The notes below the pieces were generated by a model. That model did not search any database, had not been told where the DNA came from, and saw only the letters and a program-made list of their open reading frames with translations. Shown in pieces: positions 1-7,882 of a DNA stretch of 11,601 nt; position 1 is the first letter of the stretch; each line of letters starts with the position of its first letter. This DNA comes from Candidatus Pelagibacterales bacterium. Lineage in GTDB: Bacteria; Pseudomonadota; Alphaproteobacteria; Pelagibacterales; Pelagibacteraceae. The stretch spans positions 1 to 11,601 of the forward strand of contig VHCC01000017.1 of NCBI GenBank assembly GCA_016882185.1, read 5' to 3'. The position numbers were made by a program, and so were the translations under genes.

Positions 1-563
1 ACTTTAGTGCTAATTTTATTAGCAGTTCACTTAAAGGTACTCATTTTAAAAATTGTCTTTATATTTTATCAAAAATTGCAAAACAATTTAAAATTTCAAA
101 TAATATTTTTTTAAATACAATAAAAAATTTTAAAGGCCTTCCACATAGACAGGAAATTATTAAGATAAAAAATAACTTAACTTTTATAAATGACTCAAAA
201 GCAACAAATTTTTCATCAACTCAGGTTGCTTTAAATAATTATAAAAATATTCATTGGATTTTAGGAGGACTTGCTAAAGCTAATGATAAAATAATTACTA
301 CGAATTTTAAAAATTCTATTTTAAAAGCTTATATTATAGGAAAAAATATAAAATCTTTTTTAAATCAAATTAAAAAAAGTATAAAATATGAAACTTGTCG
401 TTCTCTTAAAAATGCTTTGCTATCAGCTTTAAGTGAAGCAAAAAAAAATCCTAATCTTAAGCAGGTTATATTATTAAGTCCTTCAGCTGCTTCCTTTGAT
501 CAATTTAAAAATTTTGAGCATCGGGGTGATGTTTTTAAAAAATTAGTAAAGAAATATGCATGA
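1..563 (+). CDS. murD: MurD, UDP-N-acetylmuramoyl-L-alanine:D-glutamate ligase (5'-truncated by window edge)
   Basis: Cytoplasmic Mur ligase that adds D-glutamate to UDP-MurNAc-L-Ala using ATP. Only the C-terminal 186 codons are present (first full codon at base 3, TGA at 561-563). By comparison with family members of about 450 residues, some 260 N-terminal residues, including the ATP P-loop, lie upstream of the window. The visible part covers the end of the central domain and the C-terminal ligase domain. It has a GLPHR segment (bases 135-149), the MurD signature DSKATN (192-209), an ILGG..K segment near 258-278, and the late SPSAASFDQF motif near 477-507, followed by a conserved-looking FEHRGD. 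The DSKATN and SP.(A/C)ASFD.F pair separates MurD from MurC, MurE and MurF. The stop overlaps the ftsW start by 4 bases (ATGA), so translation is probably coupled. Nothing looks broken; truncation is only by the window. Confidence 0.95.
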   Translation, partial: FSANFISSSLKGTHFKNCLYILSKIAKQFKISNNIFLNTIKNFKGLPHRQEIIKIKNNLTFINDSKATNFSSTQVALNNYKNIHWILGGLAKANDKIITTNFKNSILKAYIIGKNIKSFLNQIKKSIKYETCRSLKNALLSALSEAKKNPNLKQVILLSPSAASFDQFKNFEHRGDVFKKLVKKYA

Positions 564-1684
564 TTAATTTTGGCAGAACTAATACGGATCGACTTGCGTT
601 ATGGTGGAGAAATATTGATAAACTTCTTTTTATATCAATAATCCTTTTAATGTTTCTAGGTATATTTTTTGCTTATACTTCAACTTCTAATATTGCTTCA
701 GAAAGAATATACAAAACAGATCATTTTTTAATCATCAAGCATATTTTTTTTGCATTAATCAGCTTTTTAATTCTATCTTCATTATCTTTATTAGACGCTA
801 AACAAATAGAGAAATATTGCATTTTAGGTTTTATTATTACAGCTTTTTTATTGTTATTAGTTTTAATATTTGGAGTTGAAGTTAAAGGCTCCAAGAGATG
901 GATTAATTTAATTTTTTTTAGATTTCAACCTGTTGAAGTTTATAAACCTTTTTTTGTATTACTCTGTTCTCTAATTATTTCTAATTCACAAATAGGTGAC
1001 CTCAAATTAAGAATTTTTTATTCTTTTTGTGTACTATTTTTCTCTTTATTATTATTACTCAACCAGCCTGATGTTGGTCAAAGTTTATTAATTTTTTCTG
1101 TTTGGTTAATTTTAATATTTGTTTCTGGTATTAGTATTGCTCTTCTTATTTCTTTAGGTCTAGCTATTTTTGTAGGCATATCATCAACATTACTATTATT
1201 TAATGAGAGATTTTCATATATTTTTAGAAGATTAAAAACTTTTATTGATCCTAGTAAGGGAGATAATTTACAAACTCAAAAGGCTTTAGAGTCAATAAAA
1301 CAAGGTGGGTTTACAGGAAGGGGCATAGGAGAAGGAGTATTAAAAGAAAGAGTTCCTGAGGCACATACAGATTTTGTTCTAGCGGTCATAGGAGAAGAGT
1401 TTGGAATCTTGATGATATTAATAATTTTTCTAACAATGACTTTTATTTTTTTACGTGTTTTTACGCAATTTAGTATGGAAAATAATTCTTTTAGAAAATT
1501 AGTTTTAGTGGGATTGTCATGCCTGGTCTATTTGCAATCTATAATTAATTTAGGAGTCACATTAAATATTCTTCCAAATAAAGGAATGACATTTCCTTTT
1601 ATAAGTTATGGAGGGTCATCCATGATTGGCTGTGCAATAATATTTGGAATATTACTTTGTTTTACTAAAAGAAAATTATCTTAA
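560..1684 (+). CDS. ftsW: FtsW, septal SEDS peptidoglycan glycosyltransferase
   Basis: Inner-membrane SEDS protein that polymerises lipid II into glycan strands at the division septum, working with a class B PBP (FtsI, not in this window). It has 374 residues, normal for FtsW, with about ten hydrophobic segments (roughly 22-42, 55-76, 85-105, 128-141, 150-168, 172-190, 191-214, 277-300, 313-337, 344-367). SEDS motifs are intact: KGSKRW (109-114) and FQPVE (122-126), NQPDVGQS (168-175), and the large periplasmic loop with GRG.GEG (253-259) and PEAHTDF (266-272). D271 matches the catalytic Asp of the family. The C-terminal LPNKGMTFPFISYGGSS block (338-354) is also present. RodA is the alternative, but position between murD and murG argues for FtsW. 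ATG at 560 overlaps the murD stop; the murG ATG shares one base with this stop (TAATG). Confidence 0.96.
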   Translation: MINFGRTNTDRLALWWRNIDKLLFISIILLMFLGIFFAYTSTSNIASERIYKTDHFLIIKHIFFALISFLILSSLSLLDAKQIEKYCILGFIITAFLLLLVLIFGVEVKGSKRWINLIFFRFQPVEVYKPFFVLLCSLIISNSQIGDLKLRIFYSFCVLFFSLLLLLNQPDVGQSLLIFSVWLILIFVSGISIALLISLGLAIFVGISSTLLLFNERFSYIFRRLKTFIDPSKGDNLQTQKALESIKQGGFTGRGIGEGVLKERVPEAHTDFVLAVIGEEFGILMILIIFLTMTFIFLRVFTQFSMENNSFRKLVLVGLSCLVYLQSIINLGVTLNILPNKGMTFPFISYGGSSMIGCAIIFGILLCFTKRKLS

Positions 1685-2760
1685 TGAAGAAAATTTTAAT
1701 TTGCACCGGAGGAACAGGTGGGCATATATTTCCGGTTATTGCGCTTACAGAGTATCTTAAAAAAAAAAACTTTGATATTGAACTTATAACTGATTTTAGA
1801 GCAAAAAAATTTATAAATAATACAAGTTCTAAATATTTTACTTTTATTAATGTCAAAACACCTACAGGTAAGAAAGGATTAGAATTAATTTATTCACTTT
1901 TTTTGATATTTCTTTCATTTTTATATTCAATTTTCCTTATTATATCAAAAAAGCCACAACTAATTATAGGCTCTGGAGGCTATGTTTCCTTTCCAGTTTT
2001 ATTAGCCGCAAGATTACTCAATAAAAAATTTATTATTTATGAAACCAATTCTGTAATAGGGAGAGTAAATAAATTTTTCTTGAATAGTTCGACAAAAATA
2101 TTAACGGGATATCCTTTAAAAAATATCAATATTAATGAGGACAAAAATATCTTCGTAGGTCAGTTGGTTAGAGAGCAAATTTATGAAGCTAAAAATAATA
2201 ATTATTTTAAAAAAGATGATAATTTTGACTTTACTTTACTTGTTATTGGTGGAAGTCAAGGCGCTGAGATTTTTAGTCAACAACTACCAAGGTCATTAAA
2301 TAAATTATTTAAATTAAATAAAAAAATAAGGATTATTCATCAAGTTGGAAATAGAGAACAAGAATTGAAAGTAGATCCTTTTTATAAAAATAATTCAAAT
2401 GTTTATATTTTTAATTTTGAACCAAATATTGAAAAATATATGATGATATCAGATTTAGTTATTACAAGGGCTGGTTCCTCTACATTAGCAGAATTAGCAT
2501 TTCTTCAGATACCATTTATAGCAATCCCATTTAAAGATTCCTTGGATAATCATCAATTTTATAATGCAAATTTTTTTTTTAAAATGAATGCTTGTTGGCT
2601 TATTGATCAACAAGATCTAAATAGTGAAAAATTGTTTAATTTAGTAAATGAACTAATCGTTAATAAAGAAAAATTACTTGAAAAAAAGGTCAAATTAAAA
2701 GAACTAATTAAGACAAACGTTAATGAGATTTTTGAAAAAGAGATTAATAATATTTTATAA
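1684..2760 (+). CDS. murG: MurG, UDP-GlcNAc:lipid I GlcNAc transferase
   Basis: Peripheral inner-membrane GT-B glycosyltransferase that adds GlcNAc to lipid I to make lipid II. It has 358 residues, the usual length. The first glycine loop TGGTGGH (8-14) and second loop GSGGY (96-100) mark the N-terminal acceptor domain. A very hydrophobic stretch (67-88) fits membrane association. The C-terminal donor domain has GGSQGA (189-194), RAGSSTLAE (262-270) and DNHQFYNA (288-295). Deviations: the family motif HEQN reads YETN (119-122), and the Asn usually found four residues after GGSQGA is Ser198. Other expected positions (H14, Y100, E120, N122, N129, S191, Q291) are kept, so I expect an active enzyme. 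The start shares one base with the ftsW stop and the stop shares one base with the murC start. The gene contains A11 (1759-1769) and T10 (2571-2580) runs. Confidence 0.95.
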   Translation: MKKILICTGGTGGHIFPVIALTEYLKKKNFDIELITDFRAKKFINNTSSKYFTFINVKTPTGKKGLELIYSLFLIFLSFLYSIFLIISKKPQLIIGSGGYVSFPVLLAARLLNKKFIIYETNSVIGRVNKFFLNSSTKILTGYPLKNININEDKNIFVGQLVREQIYEAKNNNYFKKDDNFDFTLLVIGGSQGAEIFSQQLPRSLNKLFKLNKKIRIIHQVGNREQELKVDPFYKNNSNVYIFNFEPNIEKYMMISDLVITRAGSSTLAELAFLQIPFIAIPFKDSLDNHQFYNANFFFKMNACWLIDQQDLNSEKLFNLVNELIVNKEKLLEKKVKLKELIKTNVNEIFEKEINNIL

Positions 2761-4166
2761 TGACTTTTAAAATCACGACTAGCGATCAGGTTCACTTTGT
2801 AGGCATTGGAGGAATAGGAATGAGCGGTATCGCTGAAATTATGCACAATATTGGTTTTAAAGTCCAAGGTAGCGATACTTCAAGAAATAACAAAAATATA
2901 AAAAGATTACAAAAGCAAGGATTAAAGATTTTTTATAATCATAAAAAAAAAAATATCGGCAACTCAAAGTTAGTTGTGTTTTCATCAGCCATAAATAAAG
3001 GGAACCCAGAATTACGAGAGGCAAAAAGAAAAAAAATACCAGTAATACAGAGGGTAGAGATGCTTTCTGAGATTGTTAGGTTAAAAAAAAATATAGTTAT
3101 AAGTGGAGCTCATGGCAAAACTACAATTACTTCATTAATATCAACTCTGTTATCTAAAGCAAAACTAGATCCCATGATTATCAATGGGGGGATATTGAAC
3201 TCCATTAATTCAAATGCGTTATTTGGAAAAGGAGATTGGGCAGTTGTGGAAGCAGATGAGTCTGATGGTAGTTTTTTAAAAATACCAATTACTTATTCAG
3301 TTGTCAGTAATATTGATAAAGAGCACTTAGATTATTATAAAAATTTTAATAATTTATATAAAAGTTTTGAAATTTTTATAAATAGAACACCTTTAATTGG
3401 AAAATCATTTGTTTGTAGTGACGATAAATTTTTAAAAAAAATTTTAAAAAAAAAGAACAAATCAAACATAATTACTTATGGTTTTAAAAATGGATCAGAT
3501 CTTCATCCTTATAATGTAAAAAACCAAGAAAAAATGATGAGCTTTGATATCTCTATAAAACTTAATGATAAAGTTGAGCATATTAAAAATATTAAATTGA
3601 ATTTATTGGGAAGACACAATGTACTTAATGCAACTGCCGCAATAGGAGTTGCTAAAAGTTTAGGAGTTAAAAACAATATTATCAAAGCAACATTAAAAAA
3701 TTTTTTAGGGGTGCAAAGAAGATTAACTAAAATTAGTAATTTTAGAGGCAGTATAATCTATGACGATTACGCTCATCATCCAACAGAAATTATTTCAGTT
3801 TTAAATGCAATTAAATCCAGCTTTGAGAACAAGAAAATTGTAACAGTGTTTCAGCCCCATAGATATTCAAGAGTTGCTTTACTAAAAAAAGAATTTGCGA
3901 ATGCTTTTATAGACAGCGATTTAGTTGTTTTATGTCCAATTTATGCGGCAAGTGAAAAACCAATTAAAAATATAAATCATTATGAATTGGCTAAGCTTAT
4001 TAAAAAGAATTCCAAAAAAGAAGTTATATGCGTAGAAAATCAATTTGATTTGGAAAGATTTATAAAACTTCATGCCTATGGAAATGAAATTATTGTTTGC
4101 ATGGGCGCTGGAAGTATTAGTAGTTGGATTAGAGATATTGCTGTTAATTTAAAAAATGAGCATTAA
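2760..4166 (+). CDS. murC: MurC, UDP-N-acetylmuramate:L-alanine ligase
   Basis: Cytoplasmic ATP-dependent ligase that attaches L-alanine, the first peptide residue, to UDP-MurNAc. It has 468 residues, a normal size. Domain 1 begins with the UDP-binding GIGGIGMSGIA (15-25). The ATPase domain has the P-loop SGAHGKTT (115-122), EADESDGSF (164-172) with acidic metal/ATP residues, and NIDKEHLD (184-191). GRHNVLNA (284-291) lies at the start of the last domain, which carries DDYAHHPTEI (335-344) and QPHRYSR (365-371), all MurC signatures. GAHGKTT and YAHHP separate it from the paralogue Mpl only partly, but length and position inside the mur cluster favour MurC. It starts on the last base of the murG stop, and its last 11 bases overlap murB. 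An A11 run at 2943-2953 encodes lysines within the intact frame. Confidence 0.97.
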   Translation: MTFKITTSDQVHFVGIGGIGMSGIAEIMHNIGFKVQGSDTSRNNKNIKRLQKQGLKIFYNHKKKNIGNSKLVVFSSAINKGNPELREAKRKKIPVIQRVEMLSEIVRLKKNIVISGAHGKTTITSLISTLLSKAKLDPMIINGGILNSINSNALFGKGDWAVVEADESDGSFLKIPITYSVVSNIDKEHLDYYKNFNNLYKSFEIFINRTPLIGKSFVCSDDKFLKKILKKKNKSNIITYGFKNGSDLHPYNVKNQEKMMSFDISIKLNDKVEHIKNIKLNLLGRHNVLNATAAIGVAKSLGVKNNIIKATLKNFLGVQRRLTKISNFRGSIIYDDYAHHPTEIISVLNAIKSSFENKKIVTVFQPHRYSRVALLKKEFANAFIDSDLVVLCPIYAASEKPIKNINHYELAKLIKKNSKKEVICVENQFDLERFIKLHAYGNEIIVCMGAGSISSWIRDIAVNLKNEH

Positions 4167-5064
4167 TTTTTATTCACAACTTAAAAAAAATCTTCAAGGA
4201 GAGTTAAGAGAAAATTTTGATTTATCCAAATCTAATTGGCTTGGAATTGGAGGAAAAGCAAATTTTTTTTTTAAACCAAAAGATTTAAATGATTTGCAAA
4301 TTTTTTTAAGAAATAATAACCAACATTTTCCAATTATTGTAATTGGATCTGGCTCAAATTTATTGATCAGAGACAAAGGTTTTGAAGGAGTGGTTATAAA
4401 ATTTGGAAAAAATTTTGATTATATAAAAATTAATAATGAAATCATAAATTGTGGTCCTGCAACGCAAAAAACACTTTTAGCAGAAACTGCAGCTAATAAT
4501 AATTTAACTGGTTTTGAATTTTTATATTGTATTCCAGGAACAATTGCAGGCGGTATTGTTATGAATTCAGGTTGTTATGGAAGCGATATATCAAAAATTG
4601 TGCTGAGTATCTCAGTGATTGACATGAATGGAGAAATTAAAATTATAAATAACAAAGATATTAATTTTTCTTACAGAAAAAGTTCACTCACAAAAAATCA
4701 AATTATAACTAATATTGAAATGAGAGGATCTTTTCTAAAAAAAGAGAAGGTTATTGAAATAATGAGAAATTTAAAAAATAAAAAAGACTTTGAACAACCG
4801 CAGAAAATTAAAACAGGAGGCAGCACTTTTAAAAATCCAAGGAATTCAGATAAAAAAGCTTGGGAATTAATTAAAGAGTCTGGTTGCGCTGATTTACGAG
4901 TTGGTGGAATTAAACTATCTAAATTACATTGTAATTTTTTAGAAAATTTAGATGGAGCAACTTCAGAAGACGCTGAAAATCTAATTGAAAATATAAAACA
5001 ACAAGTTTTTAAAAAAACTAATATAAACTTAGAACTTGAATTAGAAGTTGTAGGAAAAAAATGA
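4156..5064 (+). CDS. murB: MurB, UDP-N-acetylenolpyruvoylglucosamine reductase
   Basis: Cytoplasmic FAD enzyme that uses NADPH to reduce UDP-enolpyruvyl-GlcNAc to UDP-MurNAc. It has 302 residues, typical of the shorter (type II) MurB proteins. The FAD-binding region shows IGSGSNLLIRD (63-73) and IPGTIAGG (126-133) with NSGCYG (137-142). FSYRKS (171-176) supplies the substrate-site Arg174. GGSTFKNP (221-228) supplies Ser223, which matches the serine proton donor. The end LELEVVG (294-300) contains Glu297 at the place of the late catalytic glutamate. The start at 4156 lies inside murC (11-base overlap, different frame); it gives the full N-terminus and there is no better later ATG. The stop overlaps the ddl start (ATGA). 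A T10 run lies at 4263-4272. Confidence 0.96.
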   Translation: MSINFYSQLKKNLQGELRENFDLSKSNWLGIGGKANFFFKPKDLNDLQIFLRNNNQHFPIIVIGSGSNLLIRDKGFEGVVIKFGKNFDYIKINNEIINCGPATQKTLLAETAANNNLTGFEFLYCIPGTIAGGIVMNSGCYGSDISKIVLSISVIDMNGEIKIINNKDINFSYRKSSLTKNQIITNIEMRGSFLKKEKVIEIMRNLKNKKDFEQPQKIKTGGSTFKNPRNSDKKAWELIKESGCADLRVGGIKLSKLHCNFLENLDGATSEDAENLIENIKQQVFKKTNINLELELEVVGKK

Positions 5065-5981
5065 AAAGAGAAAAAATTACAGTTTTAATGGGCGGAACTT
5101 CAGCCGAAAGAGACGTTAGTTTAGATAGTGGAAAAGCCTGTGCAAGAGCACTTGTAGAAATTGGGTTTGATGTGACCAGTTTAGATGCAAAAGATAATTT
5201 TATTGAAAAGTTAATTAAAAATAAACCAGATAAAGTCTTTAATGCTCTTCATGGAAGATTTGGTGAGGATGGTTCTATTCAGGGTTTATTAGAACATTTA
5301 AAAATACCCTATACTCATTCTGGAATCTTATCTTCAGCAATTGCCATGGATAAACTAATTTCAAAAAAAATTTTTAAAAGTGCTAAAATTAGATCTCCAG
5401 ATTACCTAGTAGTTACAAGTTTACAAGATTTCAAAAATTCAAATATTGGCTATCCTTGCGTTATTAAACCAAATAATGAGGGGTCAAGTGTAGGGGTTAA
5501 TATTTTTAATAAATCTAAAAAATCTAATGAAGAAATAGTAATTTCTTTATTAAAAAAATATAAATTATTAATTCTAGAAAAATATATCCCAGGTAGAGAA
5601 GTGCAGGTTGCGGTAATGGGCTCCAAGGCTTTAGGGGCGATAGAGATTGTGCCAACAAGATCATTTTACGATTACGAAGCGAAATATTCAGCCAAAGCTA
5701 ATACAAAACATATTATTCCTGTAAAAATAAATGAAACTGATTATAAAAAAATTTTAGACATGGCTTTGCAGGCCCACAATATTTTAGGTTGTAGGGGAGT
5801 AACTAGATCAGACTTTAGATACGATGAGACTGAAAGAATTAATAAAATTTATATTCTCGAAGTAAATACACAACCAGGTATGACAAGTTTATCATTGGTT
5901 CCAGAGATTGCCAATTATTATGGAATATCTTTTAATGAATTAGTTAAATGGATAATTAATGATGCTTCTATTAATAGATGA
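5061..5981 (+). CDS. ddl: D-alanine:D-alanine ligase
   Basis: Cytoplasmic ATP-grasp enzyme that joins two D-alanines, providing the dipeptide MurF adds to the precursor. It has 306 residues, like E. coli DdlB. The N-terminal domain has GGTSAERDVSL (11-21) with Glu16, the D-Ala-binding glutamate, and HGRFGEDG (64-71). The ATP-grasp fold shows IKPNNEGSSVGV (135-146), the omega-loop YDYEAKY (203-209), R249SD, and LEVNTQPGMTS (266-276) with E267 and N269 as metal ligands. Tyr209, in place of the His seen in VanA-type enzymes, indicates D-Ala-D-Ala rather than D-Ala-D-Lac. The start overlaps murB by 4 bases and is preceded by TAGGA, one of the few Shine-Dalgarno-like stretches here. The stop overlaps ftsQ by 4 bases. 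Confidence 0.97.
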   Translation: MKREKITVLMGGTSAERDVSLDSGKACARALVEIGFDVTSLDAKDNFIEKLIKNKPDKVFNALHGRFGEDGSIQGLLEHLKIPYTHSGILSSAIAMDKLISKKIFKSAKIRSPDYLVVTSLQDFKNSNIGYPCVIKPNNEGSSVGVNIFNKSKKSNEEIVISLLKKYKLLILEKYIPGREVQVAVMGSKALGAIEIVPTRSFYDYEAKYSAKANTKHIIPVKINETDYKKILDMALQAHNILGCRGVTRSDFRYDETERINKIYILEVNTQPGMTSLSLVPEIANYYGISFNELVKWIINDASINR

Positions 5982-6646
5982 ACAAAACAAAGAGATATAT
6001 TTTTCTCGCATTACTTATTTTTCTAACAACATTTAATCCTGAGCTACCTTTATTAAAACTTGGTTTTTTCGTCATTAAGACAGTTCATGTTTCTGGCTCA
6101 AAAAACACTGATCTAGAAAAACTTAAAAGGCAATTTAATATTTTAGTAAATTCTAGCATCTTAAGCATCGATGATAAAAAGTTGAATGAAATTATTAGAC
6201 AAAATGAGTGGATATACTTTGTAAATATTTATAAAAAATTTCCATCAACAATTAATATAGAAGTGGTTGAGCATGAACCTTTTATAATTTGGAGAAAAGG
6301 TAATAATAATTTAATAATCACCAAGGAATTTACATTAATAGAAAAATATAATTTAAATAATTTTTCTAATCTAATATCTGCAAAAGGAAATTTTAATATT
6401 GAGGATTTAAGAGAGCTTTATAAGGCCTTAAATAATAATAATTTTGACTTATCAAACATTAATAGTTTTGAGTTTATAAATTCAGATAGATGGGACTTAT
6501 TTTTAAAAGGTAATAAAAAAATTATGCTTGGTAGACATGATTATAATCAACAAATTAGTGATTTAACTAAACTACTTATTCAGTCAAAAGATGAAAAATA
6601 TACCTATGTAGATTTAAGACTTAAGAATAAAATATTTATCAAATAA
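5978..6646 (+). CDS. ftsQ: FtsQ, POTRA-domain cell-division protein
   Basis: Bitopic inner-membrane division protein that links FtsL/FtsB to the rest of the divisome through its periplasmic part. The 222-residue product has a very short cytoplasmic tail of about six residues (MNKTKR). One membrane segment follows (about 7-30), then a POTRA domain (about 32-97) with the typical opening IKTVHVSG (33-40) and KKFPSTINIEVVEHEP (86-101). A C-terminal beta domain ends in YVDLRLKNKIFIK, matching the usual Y.DLR....... ending. Sequence conservation is otherwise low, as usual for FtsQ. It is shorter than the roughly 270-300 residues of many relatives, mainly through loss of the cytoplasmic tail. Position between ddl and ftsA strongly supports the call. 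ATG at 5978 overlaps the ddl stop; the ftsA start lies 3 bases downstream. Confidence 0.92.
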   Translation: MNKTKRYIFLALLIFLTTFNPELPLLKLGFFVIKTVHVSGSKNTDLEKLKRQFNILVNSSILSIDDKKLNEIIRQNEWIYFVNIYKKFPSTINIEVVEHEPFIIWRKGNNNLIITKEFTLIEKYNLNNFSNLISAKGNFNIEDLRELYKALNNNNFDLSNINSFEFINSDRWDLFLKGNKKIMLGRHDYNQQISDLTKLLIQSKDEKYTYVDLRLKNKIFIK

Positions 6647-6649
6647 ATA

Positions 6650-7882
6650 ATGAATCAAAAAAAAGAATTAATTGCTTCAATTGATATTGGTTCTTCAAAA
6701 ATAAAGTGTCTAATTACAAAATTAAAAAATAATAAAATTGAAATTTTAGGAAAATCTATTGTTGCATCAAAAGGAATTGATAAAGGATTAGTCACGAATT
6801 TTCATGATGCAAATTTAGCTGTTCGTGAATGTCTAGAAATCGCTGAAAAACAGGCTAATATTTCTTTAGAAAATATTATTGTAAACGCAGAATTTGAAAA
6901 TATTTTTAGTAATTTATTAACAGAATATAAAAGTGTACAGGGCGATCAGGTAGAAAACGAGAAAGATATTCAGGGTTTGATTCATATCGCTGTAGATGAA
7001 ATCATCAAGAACAATAAAGACAAGGGGATTTTACATATTTTTACATCTAATTATAAGATCGATAAAAAAATAAATGTTGAAAATCCTGTTGGTTTTAAGG
7101 CAAATACATTTTCAGTAGATGTTCATGCTGTTTTAGCAGATCACACAGCAATTAATAATTTGAAAAATATTATAAATTCTTGCGAATTGTCAGTGGAGAA
7201 TTATGTTTTTGGCACATACGCTTTAGCTTTATCTTTTGTAAATTTAGAGGACTTAAATGAAGATTTCATTTGTATAGATTTTGGCAAAGACAAAACAAGC
7301 TTTGCTATTCTTGAAAATAGTACACTCACATATATTGGTGTTGTTCCTTATGGTTCAAATCAGATCTCAAAAGATTTAGCTAAAGTCTTAGATATTAAAA
7401 TGGATGTAGCAGAAAGAATTAAAGTTGAAAGTGGGGAATGCGTATTAAATGATAATATTAAAGATAAGATTGAATATTTACCAGTACATTTATTTCCAGA
7501 TGATGATTTTAGAAAGATTTCTAAAACGTTGGTTAATACTATTATTAATTCCAGAATTGAAGAAATTTTGCAATTAATTTACAAAAAAATTAAATCTTAT
7601 AATTTAATAGATATAAAAAGTAAAAAAATTTATATTTCAGGTAGAGGATCTAATTTAGTTGGTTTAATAAATTTAATAAAAAAATATTTTTCACCAAGAA
7701 CGGAACTTATTTTACAAAAAAAACATGAAGATCAGAACTTAGTTAATAATTTATCACAAGATTTTCTTGTTTGTTATGGAATGGTTAAAAATTATTTTTA
7801 TGGGTTTCCCTCAGAAGCACTGCCAATTAAATTTAAAAATACTGGCTTTTTTTCGAGAATTTTATCAATTTTCCAAAAGTAG
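6650..7882 (+). CDS. ftsA: FtsA, actin-like divisome membrane tether
   Basis: Cytoplasmic actin-family protein that normally anchors FtsZ polymers to the membrane and recruits later division proteins. It has 410 residues, the usual length. Phosphate loop 1 is clear: SIDIGSSKIKCLI (10-22). The FtsA-specific 1C domain begins near KGIDKGLVTN (41-50). The phosphate-2 region is IDFGKDKTSFA (209-219), and the adenosine region is ISGRGSNLVG (329-338). The C-terminus FFSRILSIFQK (400-410) is an amphipathic helix like the family's membrane-targeting sequence, which is good evidence against MreB or DnaK relatives. Odd points: the glycine-rich phosphate-2 loop (usually GGGT or GAGT) is GKDK, and the second glycine of the adenosine motif is Arg332. 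No ftsZ follows; lpxC comes next after 65 bases. There is no Shine-Dalgarno close to the start, so it probably relies on coupling to ftsQ. Confidence 0.93.
   Translation: MNQKKELIASIDIGSSKIKCLITKLKNNKIEILGKSIVASKGIDKGLVTNFHDANLAVRECLEIAEKQANISLENIIVNAEFENIFSNLLTEYKSVQGDQVENEKDIQGLIHIAVDEIIKNNKDKGILHIFTSNYKIDKKINVENPVGFKANTFSVDVHAVLADHTAINNLKNIINSCELSVENYVFGTYALALSFVNLEDLNEDFICIDFGKDKTSFAILENSTLTYIGVVPYGSNQISKDLAKVLDIKMDVAERIKVESGECVLNDNIKDKIEYLPVHLFPDDDFRKISKTLVNTIINSRIEEILQLIYKKIKSYNLIDIKSKKIYISGRGSNLVGLINLIKKYFSPRTELILQKKHEDQNLVNNLSQDFLVCYGMVKNYFYGFPSEALPIKFKNTGFFSRILSIFQK

Noticed and set aside
2566..4275. Same 18-base string (GCAAA, ten T, AAA) in murG (2566) and murB (4258)
   Set aside because: Both encode A-N-F-F-F-K in unrelated proteins; AT-biased codon choice explains it without a repeat or recombination.
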